Shown here: one piece after another, positions 10,663-21,324 of the stretch
Numbering within the stretch: the stretch's first letter is position 1
Layout: each line of letters starts with the position of its first letter
Source: Candidatus Altimarinota bacterium
Lineage (GTDB): Bacteria > Patescibacteriota > Gracilibacteria > BD1-5 > UBA6164
DNA: 64,000 bases
NCBI GenBank assembly: GCA_019454605.1
Contig: JACFNZ010000001.1
Span: 124,001-188,000, forward strand
Direction of reading: 5' to 3'
Translations under genes and position numbers: made by a program
Notes under the pieces: model-generated
Told to the model about the DNA's origin: nothing
Seen by the model: only the letters and a program-made list of their open reading frames with translations
Databases searched by the model: none

Positions 10663-10690
10663 TTGACAAAATTAAATATTATTGTATAAT
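10663..10690 (+). promoter_or_regulatory. Consensus promoter of the DUF1566 prepilin
   Basis: TTGACA at 10663-10668 and TATAAT at 10685-10690 with a 16-bp spacer, both perfect sigma-70-type hexamers, about 40 bases before the ATG at 10730. Confidence 0.75.
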
Positions 10691-10729
10691 TATATCACTT
10701 AAAAATTTTATATTTTATATTTTAATATT

Positions 10730-12442
10730 ATGAAAAAAATAAATAAAAATAAAGTCTCTATGATTCCTAATATATTTATGGAAGAAATAAATTCTAATTT
10801 CCTACTAATAAGTTGAATTAAGAGGCCTCCTCAAAACAAAAAAGCCTTCACTCTAGTAGAATTAATAATAGTAATAACTATTTTAGCTATATTAGCTACC
10901 ATTGCTTTTACATCCTTTCAAAACTATATGAAAAGTGCAAGAGATTGAAATAGAGTGGCTACATTAAAAAATATAGAATCTGGGTTAAACTTATCTAATA
11001 TAAAAACTTGAAAATACCCTACTCCAGATGAAAATATAGAAATAAGTAGTTGAACAACTATATATATTAATCAATGAATAATATGACAAATAGTGTCTAA
11101 TGAAATAAAATTAAATAAAGAACCAAAAGACCCAAAAGATAATACAAATTATCTATACTCAACAGACAAAAATAATAGAAAATACCAATTATGAATATAT
11201 TTAGAAGAAGATAATAAATTATTATTATCATATTTCAATTTTCCACAAACCTATGCATCTAGTATAAATTATGATGATAGATATTTTTATACTATCTGAA
11301 ATAAAGTATGAATACTAACAAAAACAACAAATGAGCCACTATTAAAAACTGGAAGTTTTACTTGAGTTTATTTATCAGAAGGTGATGATTATAAAATACA
11401 TTTTTCAAATGATATCAATAGTTGAAGTATAACTTGAAGTTGAAACACTTTAGTTGATAAAATAATAGAAAATCAAGCAAATAATAAATCATCCAAACTT
11501 CCAATTATTGAAGAACCTATCTATAATAAATGGTGAGATTGAATCAACTTTATTTCTCCATATTTAACTGCTGTAGCTACTTGATCTACTCGTTTTAGTT
11601 TTGAAAAATGATCTAAATGACCAACTTGAGTAGTAAAAGATTTAACAACAGGTCTTATGTGGCAATCAGAATGAAATGCTCAATGAACTATGAATTGGGA
11701 TAATGCAAAATCATACTGTTCTAGTCTTACACTTTGAGATTATACAGATTGGAGAGTTCCAGATCTAACAGAACTTTTTTCTATAACTAATTTGGAAACT
11801 TATTGACCAGCTTTAGATACAAATTATTTTAATAATAATAGTAATAATAGACAACGGTCATCTACCACTCATTCATATAATATTACAAGCCCTAGAGTTG
11901 TATACTTTCTAAATGGTTCAACAGAGTCTTCTACTAATGATACTCTTAATAGAGTTATGTGTGTTAGATGAAATTCAACTAAACTTCCTTGGCAATGAAC
12001 TCCAATTAATACTTATGATAGTGAACACAATGTATGAACTAATTATATGGCACGAGCCCGTTTTAGTTTTGAAAAATGATCTAAATGACCAACTTGAGTA
12101 GTAAAAGATTCAATAACTGGTCTTATGTGGCAGTCAGAATGAGAAGAACAGTGATATAAAACTTGGTTAGAAGCAAAATCATATTGTGCTGATCTTACAC
12201 TTTGAGACTATACAAATTGGAGGGTTCCAAATATAAAAGAACTTTATTCTATCGAAGATTTTACAAAATCTGATTATTCTGTAAATGAAGATTATTTTAA
12301 TTTAACAAATTTAACTCATTGGTCATCAACTACGGATACAACTGATGATACTAGGGCATGGACTATAAAATTTACTCATGGTAATATATCTTCTCAAGAT
12401 GCAACAAATAACACAAAACTACATGTCGTTTGTGTTCGTTAA
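10730..12442 (+). CDS. Prepilin-type protein with two DUF1566 domains
   Basis: 570 residues. After an unusually long leader of about 37 residues comes the type IV prepilin signature [20 protein letters not shown], with the Glu5 and hydrophobic alpha1 stalk. It is processed by a prepilin peptidase before the Phe. The C-terminal half holds two copies of the Lcl C-terminal/DUF1566 domain, each with GLMWQSEG, AKSYC, LTLGDYT-WRVP and a terminal VCVR or VMCVRG. The two copies share a 52-bp identical DNA stretch (11591-11642 and 12059-12110), so the duplication is recent. DUF1566 is frequent in surface adhesins. In copy 1 the conserved WSST tryptophan is encoded CGG (11855-11857), while copy 2 has TGG (12320-12322). 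It is expected to be an adhesive minor pilin or pseudopilin. Confidence 0.85.
11591..12110 (+). repeat. 52-bp direct repeats inside the prepilin gene
   Basis: Positions 11591-11642 and 12059-12110 are identical, beginning CGTTTTAGTTTTGAAAAATG. They mark the starts of the two DUF1566 copies, 468 bp apart, and could allow recombination that removes or adds one domain. Confidence 0.85.
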
Positions 12443-12544
12443 AATTCTCTTTTTTTTAAAAAATTAAAAATCTTTTAAATTCATTTAACTTTTTTAAATA
12501 AATACATATTATAGTATATGCATTTTAGTATTAAATAAGAAAAT

Positions 12545-13246
12545 ATGAGTATAACAAAAGACACAACTATAGCAGATATAGTATCAAAAGATTATAAAAC
12601 ATCTGAAGTTTTTTCAAAATATAAAATAGATTTTTGTTGTCATTGACATATTCCTTTAGGAAAAGCCTGTTTAGATAACAATATTTCTTTTGAAAATATA
12701 GTAAAAGAAATTGATGATTTAAAAAACTTACCTTCAAGTAATTCTTTAGATTTAACTACTTGGCCACTTAGTTTAATTATTGACTTTGTAGAAAAAAAAC
12801 ACCATTCATATATTGATGATATGACTCCCCACATACTTATGTATTTAGAAAAAATTGCAAAAGTTCATTGAGAAAATCATAAAGAACTTTTAGAAGTATT
12901 TGAAATATTTAAAAAATCTTCTATTGCATTAAATCCACACATGAGAGAAGAAGAAAATAAACTTTTCCCTATTATTAAAGCTATTGAAGCAAAAACTGCA
13001 TCAAAAGAAGATATTTTGCTTGTCCCTAGTTTAATTAAACAAAAAGTAAAAGAACATGATATAGAATGAGAAAATTATAGAAGATTACTTGAAATTACAA
13101 ATCACTATGAAGTTCCAGCTGATTGATGTAATACTTATAAAGTAGCTTATGATATGTTACATGAATTCCATGAAGATTTATTATTTCATATACATATAGA
13201 AAATAATATTTTATTTCCAAAAGTATTAAAAATGATTTGAGAATAA
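12545..13246 (+). CDS. ric: Iron-sulfur cluster repair di-iron protein (RIC/ScdA/YtfE family)
   Basis: 233 residues of usual family length. The N-terminal ScdA-type domain carries the Cys-Cys motif (KIDFCCHG), followed by a hemerythrin-like four-helix domain with the expected spaced His and Glu ligands: KKHHSYID, KVHGENHKEL, LNPHMREEENKLFP, VKEHDIEG, LHEFHEDLLFHIHIENNILF. RIC proteins restore iron-sulfur clusters damaged by nitric oxide or oxidants and may release iron from the di-iron site. The start is the first ATG of the frame. Its presence suggests exposure to nitrosative or oxidative stress. Firm assignment; short spacing suggests possible co-transcription with the DUF488 gene. Confidence 0.92.
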
Positions 13247-13319
13247 AATCAATTTTTTATATTTGATTATTTAAAAATAAGGTTATTATAATATAATCTT
13301 ATTTTTTTATTTAAAATTT

Positions 13320-13664
13320 ATGGAAATAAAATTAAAAAGAGTTTATGAAAAATATGACAAAAATGATTGATATAGAATTTTAGTTGATAGATTATGGCCT
13401 AGAGGGTTAAAAAAAGAAGATTTAAAAATAGATTTATGGTTAAAAGATATTGCCCCAAGCAATGATTTAAGAAAATGGTTTTGACATAAAGAAGATAATT
13501 GGGAAGAATTTAGTGAAAAGTATAAAAAAGAACTTGATAAAAAAAAAGAGATCTTAAATCAAATTAGAGTTTTAGAAAAAAGTAATAAAATAATTACTTT
13601 TTTATACTGAGCAAAGGATAAAATACATAATCAGGCTGTGGTTTTAAAAAATTATTTAACTTAA
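13320..13664 (+). CDS. DUF488 family protein
   Basis: 114 residues matching the small DUF488 (YeaO-like) family: start [20 protein letters not shown], the hallmark [12 protein letters not shown] near residue 24, [18 protein letters not shown], and a C-terminal [19 protein letters not shown]. It is cytoplasmic. The biochemical function of the family is not established; an uncertain link to nucleotide or stress metabolism has been suggested by context in other genomes. Only TGA and GGG glycines are used, as in its neighbours. Confidence 0.85.
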
Positions 13665-13729
13665 TTGTCACCTTTTTAAAAAAATAATGTTGTAGCATAT
13701 GAAAGGTTTAAAAAACTAAACAAAAAACC

Positions 13730-13756
13730 TTGAAAACTTATTTTATTATTTATAAT
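13730..13756 (+). promoter_or_regulatory. Likely promoter of secreted protein gene
   Basis: TTGAAA (13730-13735) and TATAAT (13751-13756) with a 15-bp spacer, just before the ATG at 13765. The transcript start would lie very close to the start codon, so the leader is very short or the real start is elsewhere. Confidence 0.45.
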
Positions 13757-13764
13757 TATATATT

Positions 13765-14475
13765 ATGAAAAAAATTATTGGAACTTTAGCTCTAACCGCT
13801 ATGATGATTACTCCTACTTTTGCTAATGTTGAATGAACTGTTCAATGAGATATTATGTTAACTAGTTTAGAAACAAGTGAAACTCCTGTATATGATGGAA
13901 CTTCTACTACTACTCAATGAGATGTTATGCCTATAAATACAGTTTTAGATGGAACTACTGATGTAGTACAAGATGATATAATGTTAACTAGTGAAACTCC
14001 AAAAACTATAAAATTTTATAGAGATGGTAAAACTCCAAAAACTTACAAATCACTAGAAGATTTATTAAAAAATGAAAAAAATGTTACTACAGTAACTGAT
14101 GGATGTAATAATTGATTTGTTATGGGAACTTGAGCTGCTATGACTATGATGTATTGTGAAAATACTTATGGATCAGGACAAACAGCTAATTGGCAAAGAA
14201 CTGATACTTTAATTTCTATTTATGGAGATAATGCTAATTATTTTAATGAAAAATTATTTAAAAAATTAGACTCTAAAACAAAATTAAAACAAAATGCTTC
14301 TTTATTTTTATCTAAAATAAGTATAGATTCTCTAAATAAAGCTCAAGATAGTATATTTGACTTAATTGATGCAACTAAATTATCAAGAATTGCAAAACAA
14401 GCTCAAGATCAAAAAATAACTAAATTATATTTTGTTAAAACTTTAATCGATGATGCAATAGCTGCTAGAAAATAA
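13765..14475 (+). CDS. Secreted protein, function unknown
   Basis: 236 residues with a Sec signal peptide (MKKIIGTLALTAMMITPTFA, cleavage expected after TFA). The first part of the mature protein repeats a short phrase: QGDIMLTSLETSE, QGDVMPINTV, QDDIMLTSETPKT. The second half is helical with two Cys (DGCNN and MMYCENTYGSG) that could form a disulfide. It ends in a Lys-rich helix AIAARK. No family recognised. A strong terminator follows directly, so it is a single-gene unit. Confidence 0.65.
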
Positions 14476-14494
14476 TTTTTTACTTAAAGCTTCT

Positions 14495-14527
14495 AAAAAA
14501 CCAAAATCAAATTGATTTTGGTTTTTT
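14495..14527. terminator. Bidirectional intrinsic terminator
   Basis: 16-bp stem AAAAAACCAAAATCAA / TTGATTTTGGTTTTTT between two converging genes; T-runs on both strands allow it to serve both. Confidence 0.8.
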
Positions 14528-14545
14528 AATTTTAAATTATTACTC

Positions 14546-15112
14546 CTATTTTAAAAAATAAAATCTCCACAATTTTTCTTTTGCCTTTGATATTCAAATC
14601 CTAGGTGAAGTTAATATTTTTTCAGGTTTATAATCAATATCTTCAAGATATATATTTGAATCTTTAGAGAGCAAATTTATTCCATCAAAATTTTTATCTA
14701 TACCAAAAGACATAGTTACTTTTGCTGGCCCATTAGATAAATCTTTTAAATTCTTTTTTGTATAATTTCTATTTTTAATCATTAAATCCTCTCACTTGTA
14801 AGGTATAACTGATCTAATTAAAACTCCTGATCAAAATCCAGATTTTTCAGAAACTATATTCATACAATAATACATTCAGTAGGTAAAATACACATATAAA
14901 TGTCATCATTCCTCAAACATAGTTTTATTTTTTTTAGTGATTTTTCATCAAAAAGTATGACTTGCTTCATCAGTTTGTATATAGATTTCAGTTTCATTTA
15001 TAATTCAAGAAATAACTCAAGCTGGGCTTTTATATGTAATAACTTTTCAAAGTAAATCTTGAGCTAGAGTTAATGTGGGTTTATTTTGAAAAAAAGTTTT
15101 TGTGAGTTTCAT
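14546..15112 (-). CDS. 3-methyladenine DNA glycosylase (AAG/MPG family)
   Basis: 188 residues, the usual size of bacterial AAG-type enzymes. Family landmarks: AQDLLGKVITYKSPAGVISG near the start, ETEIYIQTDEASH, the core GHLYVYFTYGMYYCMNIVS, GVLIRSVIP and NGPAKVTMSFGID. It excises alkylated and deaminated purines and starts base-excision repair. The stop is TAG. It lies downstream of the restriction-modification pair on the same strand with a short gap of 8 bases, so it may be co-transcribed with them. Confidence 0.92.
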
Positions 15113-15120
15113 AAAGTTTA

Positions 15121-15663
15121 TTATTTTAATAAAAAATTAAAGCTTTTCTCAAACTCATTTTTTATATCTTCTAATTTACTAACTTTTATCATTTCATCTT
15201 TTTTAAGATCCCATTTATATCATCTTCAAGTTCATCTTTCTCATCTATTATGAAGTTTTTCAAAATTAATTTCATCTTTTTTTATAAATTTTATATAAAG
15301 TTCATTTGGAGTGATTCATAAAAATAAAACTCAATCATAATCTCCATCTTTTTTTAATCATTCATTTTGAAACTTTTTATTTACATCTATAGAGGAGGTT
15401 TTTATTTCAAATTTTACATTATTAAATTTTAAATCCCAATCTCATTGATCTCAATCATTATATTCTATTTTTAATCTTCTAAAATAAATTTGTGATAAAG
15501 TCTGAGAAAAAAACCTTTCTCAAAAACTTCATCTTTTATCTATTTGTAAATTTCTATATTCTCTATATTTACTATCTAAATCAAGCCACTCACTTTGAGC
15601 TTCTTTTAAAACTTGTTTTAATATAGGTAAAGCAATATTATCTATTTCATTATTTTTAATCAT
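15121..15663 (-). CDS. Probable type II restriction endonuclease
   Basis: 180 residues. GDLKFNNVKFEIKTSSID (about residues 70-87) has the Asp...Glu-x-Lys pattern of PD-(D/E)xK nucleases, where the acidic residues and Lys bind metal and cut DNA. The gene starts 3 bases after the stop of an adenine-type methyltransferase, the standard arrangement of a type II restriction-modification pair. Size is right for a small homodimeric enzyme. The recognition sequence cannot be deduced. The assignment rests on the motif plus neighbourhood. Confidence 0.7.
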
Positions 15664-15666
15664 ATT

Positions 15667-16767
15667 TTAGTTAATTAAATTTAAATCTTTAAATCAAGCA
15701 TTTACAACTTCTTGTTCTATCAAACTAGTTCTTAGATTTAAAGCACTATTTGTAGATAAAAAACTTACTTTTTCCCAATTTATTTTATAAAAAAATAAAT
15801 CTTTTAATTTTCTCTTATCTTGTAAAAAAACTATTCAATATCATCTTCTATTTGGTAGCTCTTCAAAAGAATTATAAGCTTTCATTCATTTAAAACAAGT
15901 TGAAGGCAAATAAACATCACACTTATCTAACATATTTTTATTTCTTGTACTACCTGGAGTTCATCAATCAGATAAAGAATAAACTTTTATAAAACTTTTA
16001 CAACTATCTTGTTTTAAAATTTTAATTTTGTGAGTATTTTTTTTAGTCCAAACTTGAAAAATAGTAGCAACTTCTACTTCTTTTCAGTCAGGATATTCAA
16101 AAGAGTTTAAAGGTAATTTTTCAGTATAAGCAAGTTCATATCATTTTATTCTTTTTTTAGGAACTCATTTTCAATCACTATCAAATAATGGTGGTAATAT
16201 AAAACTAACAACATCAGCAAAATCTAAAGAGTGATTTATAAATCTCAAAGCTAAATTTCATCTAAGTCAAAAAGGGGGATTTCATATAACAATATATTTT
16301 TTATTTAAATCTTTAGGAAAAAAATCTAAATAATTATCTTTTATTAATTCATTTGCTAATTCTCATTTAGGCTCTATATCTATTCAAATTCTTCTTTGTT
16401 TTGGTAAAATATTATAAAAATTACAACATCAAGCACTTGGTTCAATGAAAGTATATTCTTCTTCATTAATATCTAAATCTTTTAAAACTTCTAAAGTTTT
16501 CTCAAAACAATATTTTGATATTTTTTTAGTTGTATAAAATTGGTCTTTCTCTCTAAAAGTATTTTTTAATTTATATTTATTTCAAAGTAAAAAATTCAAA
16601 TCATTTAAATAGTTATCTGGAACCTTATTTTGAGAAATCCATCTTTTAATAGTTCAAATATTTAATCAAATTCAAGCTTGAATTTGATTAATTCATAAAA
16701 CATCTAAGCACTCATTAAATAAAAAAGTAGCTGTTATTTTATTTTGATCTAATAAAGTTACATTCAT
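15667..16767 (-). CDS. Type II DNA methyltransferase (N6-adenine/N4-cytosine) with N-terminal HTH
   Basis: 366 residues. The SAM-binding motif appears as FIEPSAGCCNFYNILP (about residue 110) and the catalytic motif as VIGNPPFG, which identifies an amino-methyltransferase acting on adenine N6 or cytosine N4. The first 50 residues contain a helix-turn-helix-like unit (GINQIQAGIGLNIGTIKRWI), which could let the enzyme regulate its own operon. It protects host DNA from the nuclease encoded immediately downstream. The C-terminal half is the presumed target-recognition part, without recognisable motifs. Start is the ATG at 16765-16767. Gly is encoded mainly by TGA, so the system is adapted to the host code. 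Confidence 0.88.
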
Positions 16768-16870
16768 TTTTTAATGATTAATTAAAATAAATTACTTTAA
16801 TCTCAATATACACAATTATAACTAAAAATCAAATTTATTTTATATACCTTATATATAACTATAAAAATAC

Positions 16871-16898
16871 AAAAAAGAGCTTTAAAAAGCTCTTTTTA
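16871..16898 (-). terminator. Intrinsic terminator after ppa
   Basis: AAAAAGAGCTTT / AAAGCTCTTTTT hairpin overlapping the ppa stop codon. It ends the ATP synthase/pyrophosphatase transcript and could also act on the other strand. Confidence 0.75.
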
Positions 16899-17492
16899 CC
16901 CCTCAAGTCCTCAAACTTTTGGTAAATATTCTCTGTGATATCTATCAACACATTCATCAATTATTTTTACAGCTTCATCAACTCCAAAAAATCATTCTAC
17001 TTTTCAAGTTCCAGGTTTTTTTAAATCTTTATAATGCTCCCAATAATAAGTAGTTTCTTTTATAAATTGTTCTCACAAGTCTTCAATTGATTTTATATGA
17101 GTTGATCTTTTATCATCATTTATAACAGCAATTACTTTATCATCTACCTCTCCCCCATCAACAAATTTCATAATTCAAATAACTCTTGCTTCAACTAGTG
17201 ATCCAGGAACAAGTGGTTCTGTAACATTTACTATTTCAATATCAAGTGGGTCATTGTCTAAATCCCAAGTACAAGGAATTGCTCCATAAGCAAAAGGATA
17301 TGATAGTGAACTAAATCAAACTCTATCAAGTTTTAAAGTTCAAGTTTCAGTTATATATTCATATTTATTAATAGATCCTGAATTTATTTCTATTAAAGTA
17401 TTTACAACTCAATCATCCTTATCTGCAAATGCAGGTAAAGCATGAAGTAAATTTATCATATATTTTTGTGGTCTAGTTCAAATATTTGCCAT
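16896..17492 (-). CDS. ppa: Inorganic pyrophosphatase
   Basis: 198 residues, family I type: EINSGSINKYEYITETGTLK, YPFAYGAIPCTWDLDNDPLD with the metal-binding Asp residues, GIMKFVDGGEVDDKVIAV and the C-terminal WEHYKDLKKPG. The enzyme hydrolyses pyrophosphate to two phosphates in the cytoplasm, pulling biosynthetic reactions forward. It is the last gene of the ATP synthase group, 18 bases after atpC, and likely shares the transcript, linking phosphate release to ATP synthesis. Confidence 0.95.
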
Positions 17493-17510
17493 ATATTTTA
17501 AAGTTAAAAA

Positions 17511-17939
17511 TTATCTTAAATTTCAAAGTTTTAATTGAGCAAGTGATTTTAATAACAAATCTTCTGCTTCAACAAATTTTTCCATATCAACTTTATCTTT
17601 TGAATTTTTATACATTTCCATAGTTTCAACTGCTTTTTGTCTTGCTTTTTCTGCCATTTCAGTATCTAAATCATTTGCTAAGACAAGCATATCAATAAGT
17701 ATTTTCATACTTGAATTTGCTACTTCTAAAACTCCTCATCAAATAGCAAAATTCTCAGTTTGAGTTATATTATTTTCATCTTTAAAAATAACTTTTAAAA
17801 CAGAAGGTTTTAATCTAGTTATTAAAGGTATATGTTTATCTAAAACTGTTATTTCTCAAGAAGTTGTTAGTGCTGTAACAGATACAACTTCTCTTGATTT
17901 AAATAGTTTTCAGTTAAATGATAGTATTTCTAATTTCAT
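17511..17939 (-). CDS. atpC: ATP synthase epsilon subunit
   Basis: 142 residues. The N-terminal beta-sandwich is recognisable (MKLEILSFNGKLF, VSVTALTTSGEITVLDKHIP, then FAIGGGVLEVANSSMKIL) and the C-terminal helical hairpin carries the Lys/Glu-rich stretch EKARQKAVETMEMYKNS. It is part of the F1 central stalk and regulates the motor. It follows atpD by 30 bases. An internal TGA near the end is glycine (LKLGNLR before TAA). Confidence 0.92.
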
Positions 17940-17969
17940 AAATTAATTTAATTATGTTTTAGTAAATTA

Positions 17970-19361
<1,392 letters not shown>

Positions 19362-19389
19362 AATAAATTAAGTTAATAAGTTAAAATTT

Positions 19390-19461
19390 TTTTATAAATT
19401 AGAAATTAGGAGTTAGAAATTAGAAAGTTTATATAATTTACAATTCTCAATTCCTAATTTT
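19390..19461. repeat. AATTAG-type short repeats at the rnhA-atpD junction
   Basis: Several AAATTAG/GAGTTAG units in a row, then AATTCTCAATTCCTAATTTT (19442-19461), which recurs exactly at 42711-42730 at the end of rpoA. Both copies overlap or touch the stop codon of a minus-strand gene. Confidence 0.6.
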
Positions 19462-19858
19462 TTTCATCCATTGCCACATTTGACAATCTATCAGCTTCTT
19501 TATTTAATTCTCTTTCTATCCAGGTATATTTTATTTTTATATTATTTTCTAAAATAAGTTCTAGTATATCGTTATTTAATTTTTTAAGCTCTTCTTTTTT
19601 TATCTTCCATCTTCAACTTAATTGTTCAATTACAAGTTTTGAATCTGCAAAATAATCAACTTCTGTTGCTCAAAGCTCTATTGCTCTTTTTATTCATAAA
19701 TAACATCAAATATACTCTGCTTCATTATTTGTCTTTATTCAAAGATTTTTATATCTTTTCTCTAAGCTTTTTCAGTTTTCATCTGTTATATAAATTCAAG
19801 CTCAGGCATTTCAAGGATTTCATCTACTTCATCAATCTGTATAAACTTTTAATTTCAT
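19454..19858 (-). CDS. rnhA: Ribonuclease HI
   Basis: 134 residues. Active-site carboxylates are visible: YTDGGSRGNPGNAGAGIY (first Asp), NNEAEYIGCYLGIKRAIE (Glu), YFADSKLVIEQLSG (Asp) and the final WIERELNKEADRLSN (Asp). It cleaves RNA in RNA-DNA hybrids. It starts immediately after the toxin gene stop and ends 92 bases before atpD, so it sits inside the ATP synthase operon, which is unusual. The stop is TAG. Confidence 0.94.
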
Positions 19859-19859
19859 A

Positions 19860-20138
19860 TTATAAATAGTTTTTGGGAAATGTTTTATAAAAATCTCATC
19901 TTGATTTTAAAACTAAAATATCAATATTATCTTTATTTACAAAAAATCAAATTCTATAATCTCAAATTCTAAACCTATAAAATCCTTTACTTCAAGATAA
20001 TTTTTTTACTCAATTTATTTTAAGTAAATCATTAGTATTTTTTAGTTTTTCTAAAAAATCAAAAATATTATTTTTATAATCATCATCAATTTTTTCAAAA
20101 GATTTTATAAAGTTTTTATGTATTTTTATATTAAACAT
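19860..20138 (-). CDS. RelE/ParE-family toxin
   Basis: 92 residues with the RelE/ParE fold pattern: MFNIKIHKNFIKSFEKIDD, LKINGVKKLSGSKGFYRFRI, GDYRIGFFVNKDNIDILVLK and RGDFYKTF at the end. Members are mRNA-cleaving or gyrase-inhibiting toxins; the GFYRFRIGDYRI segment is typical. A small antitoxin gene ends 2 bases before its start, the expected order. Gly codons are TGA, so the pair has adapted to this host. It lies between atpG and rnhA/atpD. Confidence 0.87.
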
Positions 20139-20140
20139 AA

Positions 20141-20335
20141 TTATTTTTTATATTTACTTACAAAATCATCATAGCTTACAAAATCATTTTTTGTAGAATT
20201 GTCTAAAATTTTCTGCATTTCATCACTTAAAACTAAATCTTGATAATCATTTAATAAAAAATCTATCAATTCAACTTTTGTTTTAAAAACATTATTAGTT
20301 AATTTTAAATCTTCTTTTAAAATAATAGTTGTCAT
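20141..20335 (-). CDS. Antitoxin of the RelE/ParE pair
   Basis: 64 residues: N-terminal MTTIILKEDLKLTNNVFKTK could be a ribbon or helix for DNA binding, followed by acidic helical segments (LLNDYQDLVLSDEMQKILDN) that would wrap the toxin. No strong family match by eye; the call rests on size, acidity and its position 2 bases before the toxin. Expected to repress the pair's own promoter, but inside the atp operon it is probably also transcribed from upstream. Confidence 0.7.
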   Translation of the reverse strand: MTTIILKEDLKLTNNVFKTKVELIDFLLNDYQDLVLSDEMQKILDNSTKNDFVSYDDFVSKYKK

Positions 20336-20399
20336 AAAAAATATTTAAAATTTAAATCAAATCAATTATACAAAATAATTTTTATTATCAAAAATCTTT

Positions 20400-21314
20400 T
20401 TATTCTTTTAAACTTTCCACTCAAGAAACTATTTCAGAAACTTCTTTTGTAATAGATGCTTGACGAGCTTTATTATAAGCTAAAGTTAATTTTTGAGCAA
20501 ATTTATTTGCATTATCTTTAGCATTTTTCATAGCAATCATACGAGATGAATGTTCTGATGCTTTTGCTTCAATTAATATGTCATAAAACATTGCATCAAT
20601 TAACATTGGCATAAGTCAGTCAAGAATTTCTTGTTTTCCTGGTTCAAATGTATAATCTGATTTTTTATTTTCTTCTCTTAAAAATTCTTTATCATCATAA
20701 AATGCTTCACCTAAAACTTGTTTGAAATACATTTCAATTCAAATTTTTGTAAGTGGGAAAAATTCTCTAGCAACTGGAATTTGCTTAATAGTATTTACAT
20801 AATGATTATAAAATACTACTACTTTTGAGTATCATTCTCTTAAAAATTTTTTTGTAAAAGTTTTAGAAATAGATCTAGAAAAAATATACTCTATATTATC
20901 TGAAAAATCAGAAGAAAAATCAGCAATTAGTTTATTTCAGGTTCTTGAAATAAATGCACTTGCTTTTTTTCAAACAGCAATATATTCTATTTCTTCATCT
21001 TTATTTTCTTTTACATAATTTGAAACTTTTTTTAAAACATTTACATTATAACCTCAACAAAGTCATTTATTTGAAGTAATAACTATTGCTAAAGTTTTAT
21101 TTATTTTAGATTTTTTAAAAAATTTTGATTCTTGTAAATTTCAAGAAACTGACAAGAAAATTTCAAGCATAGAGCGAATATATGCTTTTTTTTCTAAAGC
21201 AAGGTCTTGAGCTTTTTTCATCTTTACAGTTGAAATAAGCTCCATTGCTTTAGTAATTTTTCAAGTATTTTTTATAGATTTTATCCTTCTTTTAATTTCT
21301 TTTCAATTTGCCAT
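20400..21314 (-). CDS. atpG: ATP synthase gamma subunit
   Basis: 304 residues. N-terminal coiled-coil helix with [20 protein letters not shown] and STVKMKKAQ, central ITSNKGLCGGYNVNV, and the C-terminal helix ending [39 protein letters not shown]. It is the rotating central shaft of F1. It follows atpA by 10 bases, and the toxin-antitoxin pair lies downstream. Confidence 0.95.
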
Positions 21315-21324
21315 AATGGTAAAA

